A stretch of 64,000 nt of DNA, taken from the NCBI GenBank assembly GCA_919902775.1, contig CAKKRJ010000009.1:1-64000 (forward strand), in the 5' to 3' direction. The translations under genes were made by a program, and so were the position numbers. Positions within the stretch are counted from its first letter, which is position 1; the number at the start of each line of letters is the position of its first letter. Positions 58,143 through 64,000 of this stretch are shown in pieces. The notes under the pieces are model-generated. The model was given only the letters and a program-made list of their open reading frames with translations. It was not told the origin of the DNA and did not search any database. The stretch comes from Burkholderiaceae bacterium (GTDB lineage Bacteria; Pseudomonadota; Gammaproteobacteria; Burkholderiales; Burkholderiaceae_C).

Positions 58143-59990
58143 ATGCCCATGAAACTTCATCCCACTGTGGCGGCCGTCACCGCCCGCATCGCCCAGCGCA
58201 GTCGCCCGACCCGTCAGGCTTATTTGCAGCAGATCGACGAGGCCGCCAACAAAGACCCCGGGGCCCAGCGCCTGGGCTGTGCCAATGTGGCCCATGCTTT
58301 TGCGGCCATGCCCGAAGACGACAAAGGCCGCGCCACCGCACTCGACAAAATCAAGGTGGTGGCCCCGCGCGCGCCCAACATCGGCATCGTCAACGCCTAC
58401 AACGACCTGTTGTCGGCCCATGCGCCGTTGCAGCACTATCCCGATCTGATCAAGGACGAGGCCCGAAAATGCGGTGCCACCGCCCAAGTGGCCGGTGGCG
58501 TACCCGCCATGTGCGATGGCGTGACACAGGGCACGCCCGGCATGGAGCTGAGCTTGTTCAGCCGTGACGTGATCGCCATGGCCACGGCCGTGTCGCTCAG
58601 CCACGATGTCTTTGATGCCGCCCTGATGCTGGGTGTGTGCGACAAGATCGTGCCGGGTCTGTTGATCGGGGCCCTGCAGTTTGGCCATTTGCCCACGGTG
58701 TTTGTGCCCGCCGGGCCCATGACCAGCGGCTTGTCGAACAACGAAAAATCCAAGGTGCGTGAAAAAGCCGCACTGGGTCTGGTGGGACGCCCCGAACTGC
58801 TCGAAGCCGAATCGGCCGCCTACCATGCCCAAGGCACGTGCACTTTTTATGGCACGGCCAACAGCAACCAGATGCTGCTCGAAGCCATGGGCCTGCATGT
58901 GCCAGGCACGGCGTTCATCAACCCAGGCGAAGGTGTACGCCAGGAACTGACACGCGAGGCCGCCCGCACCGTGCTGGCGCTGGTCAAGGCCAAAAACTTC
59001 ACGCCGATTGGCAAACTGGTGGACGAGCGTTGCATCGTCAACGCCATGGTGGCCTTGCTGGCCACCGGCGGCTCGACCAACCACCTGATCCACTGGGTGG
59101 CCGTGGCGCGTGCCGCTGGCATCGTGATCGACTGGGATGATTTCTCGGCCCTGTCGGACGTGGTGCCCTTGCTCACCCGCGTGTATCCCAACGGCAGCGC
59201 CGATGTGAACCAGTTCCAGGCCGCTGGCGGTCCGGGTCATGTGATCCGCGAACTGCTCGATGCCGGCCTGATGCACGCCGACGTGCTCACGGTGCGTGCC
59301 GGTGGCCTGCGTGAATTCACCCGCATGCCCGCCTTGCACAACGGTCAACTGGTCTGGAACGACATCGGTGCCAGCAAGGACGAGTCCGTGGTGCGTCCGG
59401 CCTCCCAGCCGTTCAGCGCCACCGGGGGGCTGAAACTCTTGCAAGGCAATCTGGGACGCAGCGTGATCAAGATTTCGGCTGTGCCCGAAGAGCTGCATGT
59501 GATCGAAGCCCCGGCCCGTGTGTTCAGCTCGCAAGAAGAACTGCACGTCGCTTTCAAGGCCGGTGAACTGGAGCGTGACATCGTGTGTGTTGTGCGCTGG
59601 CAAGGCCCGCAAGCCAACGGCATGCCCGAGTTGCACAAGCTCACCCCGCCGCTGGCGGTGTTGCAAGGCAAAGGCTTCAAGGTGGCGCTGGTCACCGATG
59701 GCCGCATGAGCGGCGCGTCCGGCAAAGTGCCTGCGGCCATTCATGTCTCGCCCGAGGCCGTTGCCGGTGGCCCATTGGCCAAGGTGCAAGACGGCGATCT
59801 GATCCGCCTCGATGGCGTGGCGGGCACCTTGCAAGTGCTGGTGAGCGAGGCCGAATGGGCCGCCCGTCCCTTGGCCCAAATGCCCGCCGAACTGCGCGCC
59901 GCCAACGGCGTGGGCATGGGCCGTGAACTGTTTGCCAACATGCGCCGCAATGCGCTCAAAGCCGAAGAAGGAGCCTGCACATGGCTGTGA
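58143..59990 (+). CDS. edd: Phosphogluconate dehydratase
   Basis: A 615-residue iron-sulfur dehydratase turning 6-phosphogluconate into 2-keto-3-deoxy-6-phosphogluconate. [60 protein letters not shown] has two cluster cysteines, and [25 protein letters not shown] the third. [26 protein letters not shown] and [33 protein letters not shown] are Edd signatures. ATG 58143 or 58149 (MPM/MKLHP). The stop overlaps eda by 10 bp, a coupled Entner-Doudoroff operon. The long antisense ORF (58047-60005) is a shadow. Confidence 0.96.
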   Translation: MPMKLHPTVAAVTARIAQRSRPTRQAYLQQIDEAANKDPGAQRLGCANVAHAFAAMPEDDKGRATALDKIKVVAPRAPNIGIVNAYNDLLSAHAPLQHYPDLIKDEARKCGATAQVAGGVPAMCDGVTQGTPGMELSLFSRDVIAMATAVSLSHDVFDAALMLGVCDKIVPGLLIGALQFGHLPTVFVPAGPMTSGLSNNEKSKVREKAALGLVGRPELLEAESAAYHAQGTCTFYGTANSNQMLLEAMGLHVPGTAFINPGEGVRQELTREAARTVLALVKAKNFTPIGKLVDERCIVNAMVALLATGGSTNHLIHWVAVARAAGIVIDWDDFSALSDVVPLLTRVYPNGSADVNQFQAAGGPGHVIRELLDAGLMHADVLTVRAGGLREFTRMPALHNGQLVWNDIGASKDESVVRPASQPFSATGGLKLLQGNLGRSVIKISAVPEELHVIEAPARVFSSQEELHVAFKAGELERDIVCVVRWQGPQANGMPELHKLTPPLAVLQGKGFKVALVTDGRMSGASGKVPAAIHVSPEAVAGGPLAKVQDGDLIRLDGVAGTLQVLVSEAEWAARPLAQMPAELRAANGVGMGRELFANMRRNALKAEEGACTWL

Positions 59991-60628
59991 ATCTGAATGG
60001 TCCATTGACCGCCCTGCAAGTCATGCAGGACGCCCCCGTGATCCCCGTGATTGTGTTGAACGATGTGGCCCACGCCGTGCCCATGGCGCGTGCACTGGTC
60101 GCAGGCGGTATCCGCATGCTCGAAGTGACCTTGCGCACCCCGCAAGCACTGGCGTGCATGGAAGCCATTGCCAAAGAAGTGCCCGGGGCCGTGGTGGGCG
60201 CAGGCACGGTGCGCAGCGCAGCCGATGCGGCAGCGGCGGCCAAAGCCGGTGCCCGGTTTGCTGTGAGCCCCGGCTACACCAAGACTGTGGGCCAGGCTTG
60301 CCGCGACCACGGTTTGTCGCTCTTACCCGGTGTGGCCACCGGCAGCGAAATCATGATGGCGCAAGAAGACGGCTACACCGAACTCAAGTTCTTCCCGGCC
60401 ATGCAAGCGGGCGGCCCGGCCATGCTCAAGGCCTGGAGCGGTCCGTTTTTTGATGTGAAGTTCTGCCCCACCGGTGGCGTGACGCAACAAAACGCGAACG
60501 ACCTGCTGAGCCTGCCCAATGTGGCCTGCGTGGGCGGTTCCTGGCTGGTGCCCGCGGACGCGCTGGCGCAGGGCGACTGGGCACGCATCGAGGCACTGGC
60601 CCGCGAGGCCACTCAATTGCCGCGTTGA
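59981..60628 (+). CDS. eda: 2-dehydro-3-deoxy-6-phosphogluconate (KDPG) aldolase
   Basis: A 215-residue class-I aldolase that splits KDPG into pyruvate and glyceraldehyde-3-phosphate. [38 protein letters not shown] contains the catalytic Glu (LEVTLRT); [27 protein letters not shown] and [17 protein letters not shown] hold the substrate loop and the Schiff-base Lys (ELKFFPA). It starts within the last codons of edd. The dehydratases at 46-49 kb could feed the same type of 2-keto-3-deoxy intermediates. Confidence 0.96.
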   Translation: MAVNLNGPLTALQVMQDAPVIPVIVLNDVAHAVPMARALVAGGIRMLEVTLRTPQALACMEAIAKEVPGAVVGAGTVRSAADAAAAAKAGARFAVSPGYTKTVGQACRDHGLSLLPGVATGSEIMMAQEDGYTELKFFPAMQAGGPAMLKAWSGPFFDVKFCPTGGVTQQNANDLLSLPNVACVGGSWLVPADALAQGDWARIEALAREATQLPR

Positions 60629-60635
60629 TGCATGG

Positions 60636-60709
60636 GTAGGTCGGAGCTTCAGCTCCGACACCAGTTGGCTGGCCACGCACGCACGTCGGGGCTGAAGCCG
60701 CCGACCTAC
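60636..60709. repeat. Dispersed hairpin repeat, family 2, copy 2
   Basis: GTAGGTCGGAGCTTCAGCTC (from 60636) and, 49 bp on, GGGGCTGAAGCCGCCGACCT (within 60685-60709). The outer ends GTAGGTCGG/CCGACCTAC are inverted, so the whole 74 bp can fold as one structure or as two hairpins. It lies between eda and gloA (opposite strand) and may act as a bidirectional transcript end. Confidence 0.82.
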
Positions 60710-60727
60710 AGATGATTGAGCGTTTGT

Positions 60728-61138
60728 TCAGCGCAATCCTTGCTCACCCGCAAATTCGGTCCGCTGGATCAACTCGATCTTGTAGCCATCGGGGTCGGTC
60801 ACGAACGCGATCACGGTGGTGCCGCCCTTGACCGGGCCGGCTTCGCGAGTCACATGACCGCCTGCGGCCTTGATTTTTTCGCAGGCCGCAGCGGCATCGG
60901 GCACCCCCAGCGCGATGTGGCCATAGGCCGTGCCCATCTCGTAGGCTTCGACGCCCCAGTTGTAGGTCAGCTCCAGTTCGGCATGCTCGGGGTTGTTGCC
61001 GTAGCCCAAAAAGGCCAGTGAATATTTGTATTCGGGATTTTCCGAGGTGCGCAGCAGTTTCATGCCCAGCACCTGGGTGTAGAAATCGATGGCGCGTTGC
61101 AGGTTGCCCACGCGCAGCATGGTGTGAAGAAGTCTCAT
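60728..61138 (-). CDS. gloA: Lactoylglutathione lyase (glyoxalase I)
   Basis: A 136-residue metalloenzyme converting methylglyoxal-glutathione hemithioacetal to S-lactoylglutathione. [46 protein letters not shown] contains the first metal His (LHTMLRV) and [34 protein letters not shown] gives Glu and His ligands, and [11 protein letters not shown] the last Glu. Start ATG 61138 gives the normal family length; the track start 61258 is too long. Near an Entner-Doudoroff operon it would detoxify triose-phosphate by-products. Confidence 0.95.
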   Translation of the reverse strand: MRLLHTMLRVGNLQRAIDFYTQVLGMKLLRTSENPEYKYSLAFLGYGNNPEHAELELTYNWGVEAYEMGTAYGHIALGVPDAAAACEKIKAAGGHVTREAGPVKGGTTVIAFVTDPDGYKIELIQRTEFAGEQGLR

Positions 61139-61300
61139 GTTCGGGTTCCGGTGGGATGGACGTCGGCACAGCTTGCGCAAAGCGTGTCCAAATGGCAACC
61201 ACCTTGGCGACTTCTCTGGGTGGTTCGCGTTCGGACAGGCCGGAGCATCCAGTACCATTGCCCGGATTCATTTTGCTGGGTGACGCCCAGGATGATGAAA

Positions 61301-61385
61301 GGCATTCGCGCGCAGGCGCGCGTTCCCGCAGGGTTCGCGGTTTTTTGTAGGAGGCCGCCCCTGCGGCCGAAGGATGTTCTTTCTC
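61301..61385. repeat. REP/BIME-like hairpin repeat cluster 4
   Basis: One unit, GGCATTCGCGCGCAGGCGCG, followed by GGAGGCCGCCCCTGCGGCCG and the diverged end AAGGATGTTCTTTCTC. Same orientation as cluster 2. It lies 16 bp upstream of the DTW gene, which would place it in that gene's 5' leader or promoter. Confidence 0.78.
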
Positions 61386-61400
61386 AGGTGCGGAAAATGC

Positions 61401-62195
61401 ATGAACGACAAAGAGGACCATCAAGTGGGTCAAAAAGAGTGCCATAAAGAAGACCAAAAAGAAGACAGTCACGGCGTATCGCCGCATGCCGTTTCGCGTT
61501 TGCGCGCCGCTCGCCTGGCCCGCAGCGCCAAGCCCTTTTTAGCCCGAGGCGGCATTAAGGGGGAGCGCTGCCCGGGCTGCCGCCTGGTGCCCAGCCACTG
61601 CATGTGCAGCGTGCGGCCCGAGATACCCACGCGGTCGGGTGTGTGTTTGCTGATGGCCGACATCGAGCCGCTCAAGCCCAGCAACACGGGCTGGTTGATC
61701 GCCGATGTGGTGCAAGACACCTATGCCTTTGGTTGGGCGCGTACCGAGGTGGATCCGGCCTTGCTGGCGCTGCTGGCCGATCCGCAGTGGCTGCCGTTGG
61801 TAGTGTTCCCGGGTGAGTTTGTGGCGCCCGAGCGGGTGGTGCAGGACGTGCCTCCGACCCACGCGGGCCAACGCCCGCTGTTCATCTTGCTCGACGCCAC
61901 CTGGCCCGAAGCCCGCAAGATGTTCCGCAAAAGCCCGTACCTGAACCGTTTGCCGGTGCTCAGTTTGAACCCCGAGCAGGTCTCACGCTACACCTTGCGT
62001 CGTTCGCGTCGTGGTGACCACTTTTGCACCAGCGAAGTGGCCTCGCTGTGCCTGGATCTGGCGGGCGAAGCCCATGCGGCGCACTGTCTGCAGGCTTATC
62101 TGGATGTCTATACCCACCATTACCAGCAAGCCAAACACCAGCTTCCGCCCGATTGGCAAGGGGCTGCGCACACGCGCTTGCGCGACTTGAAGTGA
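61401..62195 (+). CDS. DTW-domain tRNA-uridine aminocarboxypropyltransferase
   Basis: A 264-residue protein. FILLDATWPEARKMFRKSPYLNRLPVLSLNPEQVSRYTLRRSRRGDHFCTSEVASLCL contains the DTW motif (D-A-T-W-P-E-A) of TapT/TuaA enzymes, which add acp to tRNA uridine using SAM. ERCPGCRLVPSHCMC is the N-terminal Cys-rich element. A charged, His/Lys/Glu-rich start (NDKEDHQVGQKECHKEDQKEDSHG) is unusual and may be natural or partly non-coding; the first conserved residue is about 35 codons in. ATG 61401 follows CGGAAAA; the longer track start lies inside the repeat. Confidence 0.85.
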   Translation: MNDKEDHQVGQKECHKEDQKEDSHGVSPHAVSRLRAARLARSAKPFLARGGIKGERCPGCRLVPSHCMCSVRPEIPTRSGVCLLMADIEPLKPSNTGWLIADVVQDTYAFGWARTEVDPALLALLADPQWLPLVVFPGEFVAPERVVQDVPPTHAGQRPLFILLDATWPEARKMFRKSPYLNRLPVLSLNPEQVSRYTLRRSRRGDHFCTSEVASLCLDLAGEAHAAHCLQAYLDVYTHHYQQAKHQLPPDWQGAAHTRLRDLK

Positions 62196-62249
62196 GCGAG
62201 CACCGCCGCCAAGCAGATACTGCTGTCCGGCCAATACCCCGGTCAGGTT

Positions 62250-63173
62250 TCATCGGTGTTGAAAGGCGCCGGCCACAAAATCGATCAAGGCTTTCACCCT
62301 GACCGATGTCCTGTGCCGTTCGGCATAGATGGCATAGATGTCGGCATCGGGGCTGTTGTAGGCCGTCAGCAGTGGCACCAGTTCACCGGATGCCAGATGC
62401 TTTTCCACATCCCATTGGGCACGCAGCAAGATGCCGTGCCCATCCAGTGCCCAGTTCAGCGCGGCCCCGCCGTCATTGGTGGTCAGGTTGCCCCGGATCT
62501 TGACGTTTTCGGCCGCTGTGGTTTGGTTTTTCCCTTTGCCTTTGGTGCTGGTGAATCGCCACAAGCCGTAGGCCTCGTCGCCTTGCCGAATGCCAATGCA
62601 GTTGTGTTGCACCAGCTCTTGCGGGGTTTGCGGCGCACCGTGTTGCTGGATGTAGGCCGGCGAAGCGACCACGACCCGTTTGTTGGCCGCGATGAAGCGC
62701 GCAATGGAGCGTGAGTCCGGCGGGTTGCCAAAGCGAAAGCAAATGTCAAAGGCATCGTCTCCGCTGGGGGGCGGGTTCACCGACAGTTGCAGCTGGATGT
62801 CCACCTTGGGGTATTGCTGCGTGAAGCGGGAAATCAGCGGCGCAATGTGGCTGCGCCCGAACCCCAAGGTCGCATTGACCCGCAACAAACCTTGGGGCAC
62901 CGCCGTCGCGCCCAGCAACTGGCTTTCCAGCCCTTCGATGTCGCTCATGATTTTGCGAGCGTGCTCCAGGTAAATCTCCCCCTCCGGGGTCAAACTCATT
63001 CTGCGCGTGGTGCGGTTGATCAAGGGGCTGCCCAAGCGCGACTCCATCAGCCCCAAATGCCGGCTCACCGCGGCCGGGGAAACGCCTTGTTCCCGCGCTG
63101 CTGCGCTCAGTGAGCCGGCGCTGGCGAGCGTCATGAAAAACCGCAGATCGGAGGGGCTGATCAGCTTGCTCAT
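62250..63173 (-). CDS. LysR-family regulator (DmlR-like)
   Basis: A 307-residue protein. DLRFFMTLASAGSLSAAAREQGVSPAAVSRHLGLMESRLGSPLINRTTRRMSLTPEGEIYLEHARKIM is the HTH of the DmlR/AaeR-like LysR group, with effector domain GLLRVNATLGFGRSHIAPLISRFTQQYPKVDIQLQL. It is divergent from Bug copy 5 and a perfect palindrome just upstream of its start is the likely operator. Probably controls uptake/breakdown of the organic acid bound by that receptor. Confidence 0.9.
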   Translation of the reverse strand: MSKLISPSDLRFFMTLASAGSLSAAAREQGVSPAAVSRHLGLMESRLGSPLINRTTRRMSLTPEGEIYLEHARKIMSDIEGLESQLLGATAVPQGLLRVNATLGFGRSHIAPLISRFTQQYPKVDIQLQLSVNPPPSGDDAFDICFRFGNPPDSRSIARFIAANKRVVVASPAYIQQHGAPQTPQELVQHNCIGIRQGDEAYGLWRFTSTKGKGKNQTTAAENVKIRGNLTTNDGGAALNWALDGHGILLRAQWDVEKHLASGELVPLLTAYNSPDADIYAIYAERHRTSVRVKALIDFVAGAFQHR

Positions 63174-63177
63174 ATCT

Positions 63178-63192
63178 TTAACTTGAAGTTAA
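63178..63192. promoter_or_regulatory. LysR-type operator (perfect palindrome)
   Basis: TTAACTTGAAGTTAA is symmetric over seven bases on each side of a central G and begins 5 bp from the LysR start codon. It fits a LysR autoregulation box serving the divergent lysR and Bug promoters. Confidence 0.7.
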
Positions 63193-63298
63193 CAATGATT
63201 TGAATATACAGGCATTTTTTGAGCTTGTTGATCGTTAAAGTTGCTCCCGTTCCACCCGCCACAGTGGGTGGCTGTTCAGCCTAAAACGAGGAGACAAC

Positions 63299-64000
63299 AT
63301 GTTTAAAAACTTCAGAAAACCCCTGCTCACAACGGCCCTGTGCTGTGCTTGGGCCCTGGCATCGGCGCAAACCTGGCCCAGCAAAACGCTCACCATCGTG
63401 GTGCCCTTTCCGGCCGGTGGAACCACCGATGTGCTGGCCAGAGCGGTGGCCAACAAGTTGTCGCCCGCCCTGGGGCAGCCGGTGATCGTGGACAACAAAC
63501 CCGGTGCCGGTGCCACGCTGGGCGCCGACCTGGTTGCCAAAGCCCAGGCAGACGGCCACACCTTGCTCATGGGGGCGGTGCACCACACCGTGGCGAGCAG
63601 TGTGTACAAGAACCTGAAATACAGCTTTGAAAAAGACTTGGCCCCCATCACCACCGTGGCGATGGTGCCCAACGTCATGACGGTCAGTGCCAAGTCGGCT
63701 TACAACTCGGTCAAAGATGTGGTGGCCGCAGGCAAGGCATCCCCCGAGAAGTTGGCTTATGGCTCCAACGGCAACGGCACAGCGCAACACATGATCGGCA
63801 CCCAGTTCCAGATGGAAAGCGGCGCCAAGATCCTGCATGTGCCGTACAAAGGCAGCGCACCCTTGACCACCGATTTGCTGGGCGGCCAGGTGGACATGTC
63901 GTTTGACACCATCACACCGGTGCTGCCTTTCATCAAGGAAGGCAAGCTCAAGGCGCTGGCAGTGACGACAGCCAAGCGTTCGTCCGCCTTGCCGAATGTG
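63299..64000 (+). CDS. Tripartite tricarboxylate transporter receptor (Bug family), copy 5 (partial)
   Basis: 234 codons are present; the gene runs off the window. Not in the ORF track because no stop is reached. Signal peptide MFKNFRKPLLTTALCCAWALASAQ, then TWPSKTLTIVVPFPAGGTTDVLARAVANKLSPALGQPVIVDNKPGAGATLGADLVAKAQADGHTLLMGAVHHTVASSVYKNLKYSFEKDLAPIT. VPYKGSAPLTTDLLGGQVDMSFDTITPVLPFIKEGKLKALAVT is the ligand loop. ACGAGGAGAC precedes the ATG. Divergent from a DmlR-like LysR regulator. Confidence 0.93.
   Translation, partial: MFKNFRKPLLTTALCCAWALASAQTWPSKTLTIVVPFPAGGTTDVLARAVANKLSPALGQPVIVDNKPGAGATLGADLVAKAQADGHTLLMGAVHHTVASSVYKNLKYSFEKDLAPITTVAMVPNVMTVSAKSAYNSVKDVVAAGKASPEKLAYGSNGNGTAQHMIGTQFQMESGAKILHVPYKGSAPLTTDLLGGQVDMSFDTITPVLPFIKEGKLKALAVTTAKRSSALPNV

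Noticed and set aside
58047-60005. 652-aa minus-strand ORF
   Set aside because: Antisense to edd over its whole length; His/Gly/Gln-rich shadow translation.

Overview
The window looks like chromosomal DNA from a Burkholderiales bacterium, most likely Comamonadaceae. The basis is a fairly GC-rich, gene-dense sequence. It carries five orphan Bug/TctC-type periplasmic solute receptors, an Entner-Doudoroff edd-eda pair, a glutaryl-CoA dehydrogenase divergent from a LysR gene, and many small catabolic clusters each with its own regulator. No rRNA, tRNA, CRISPR, prophage or transposase gene was seen. The genus is inference.

Layout. 1-1.4 kb: tail of a LivF ATPase and a branched-chain amino-acid binding protein. 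1.5-3.9 kb: MarR repressor divergent from a thioesterase-MATE pair, with twin operator dyads between them. 4-6.5 kb: Bug receptor and GntR/UTRA regulator divergent from an amidohydrolase. 6.7-13.3 kb: catabolic island with two AraC regulators, a TauD/TfdA dioxygenase, two paralogous BKACE (DUF849) enzymes and a Bug receptor; the second BKACE lies between inverted REP-like repeat clusters. 13.7-15.4 kb: TetR and its probable target oxidoreductase, each preceded by an almost identical operator. 15.5-19.3 kb: stress cluster (FtsH paralogue, Hsp20, host-attachment protein, phosphoribosyltransferase). 19.4-25 kb: housekeeping and repair genes (metK, slyX, an RlmN-like methylase, a DMT exporter, ogt, Ada-AlkA fusion). 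25-30.7 kb: phosphohexomutase and an LPS-core operon with ATGA overlaps (GT4, waaA, two GT2). 30.9-38.3 kb: one co-directional run encoding TetR, RND adaptor, RND permease, Pcm, rhodanese and TolC. 38.4-46.2 kb: gcdH/LysR, msrA, an AEC transporter, pdxH, and LysR/2-hydroxy-acid oxidase/Bug. 46.3-50.7 kb: sugar-acid dehydratase pair with a divergent AraC. 50.7-52.5 kb: a MerR regulon with two 19-bp-spacer promoters and a small exported ORF. 52.5-58 kb: CHRD lipoprotein, Bug receptor, amidohydrolase/XRE-cupin/TauE operon. 58-60.6 kb: edd-eda. 60.7-64 kb: gloA, DTW protein, LysR and a Bug receptor running off the end.

The common theme is capture and breakdown of organic acids. Periplasmic receptors without their membrane subunits sit beside hydrolases, dehydratases, thiolase-like BKACEs and 2-hydroxy-acid oxidases, and local regulators read well-preserved operators. 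The least explained parts are the double-BKACE island, the two dispersed hairpin repeat families, the MerR-controlled small exported peptide and the C9 tract in the efflux-pump repressor.
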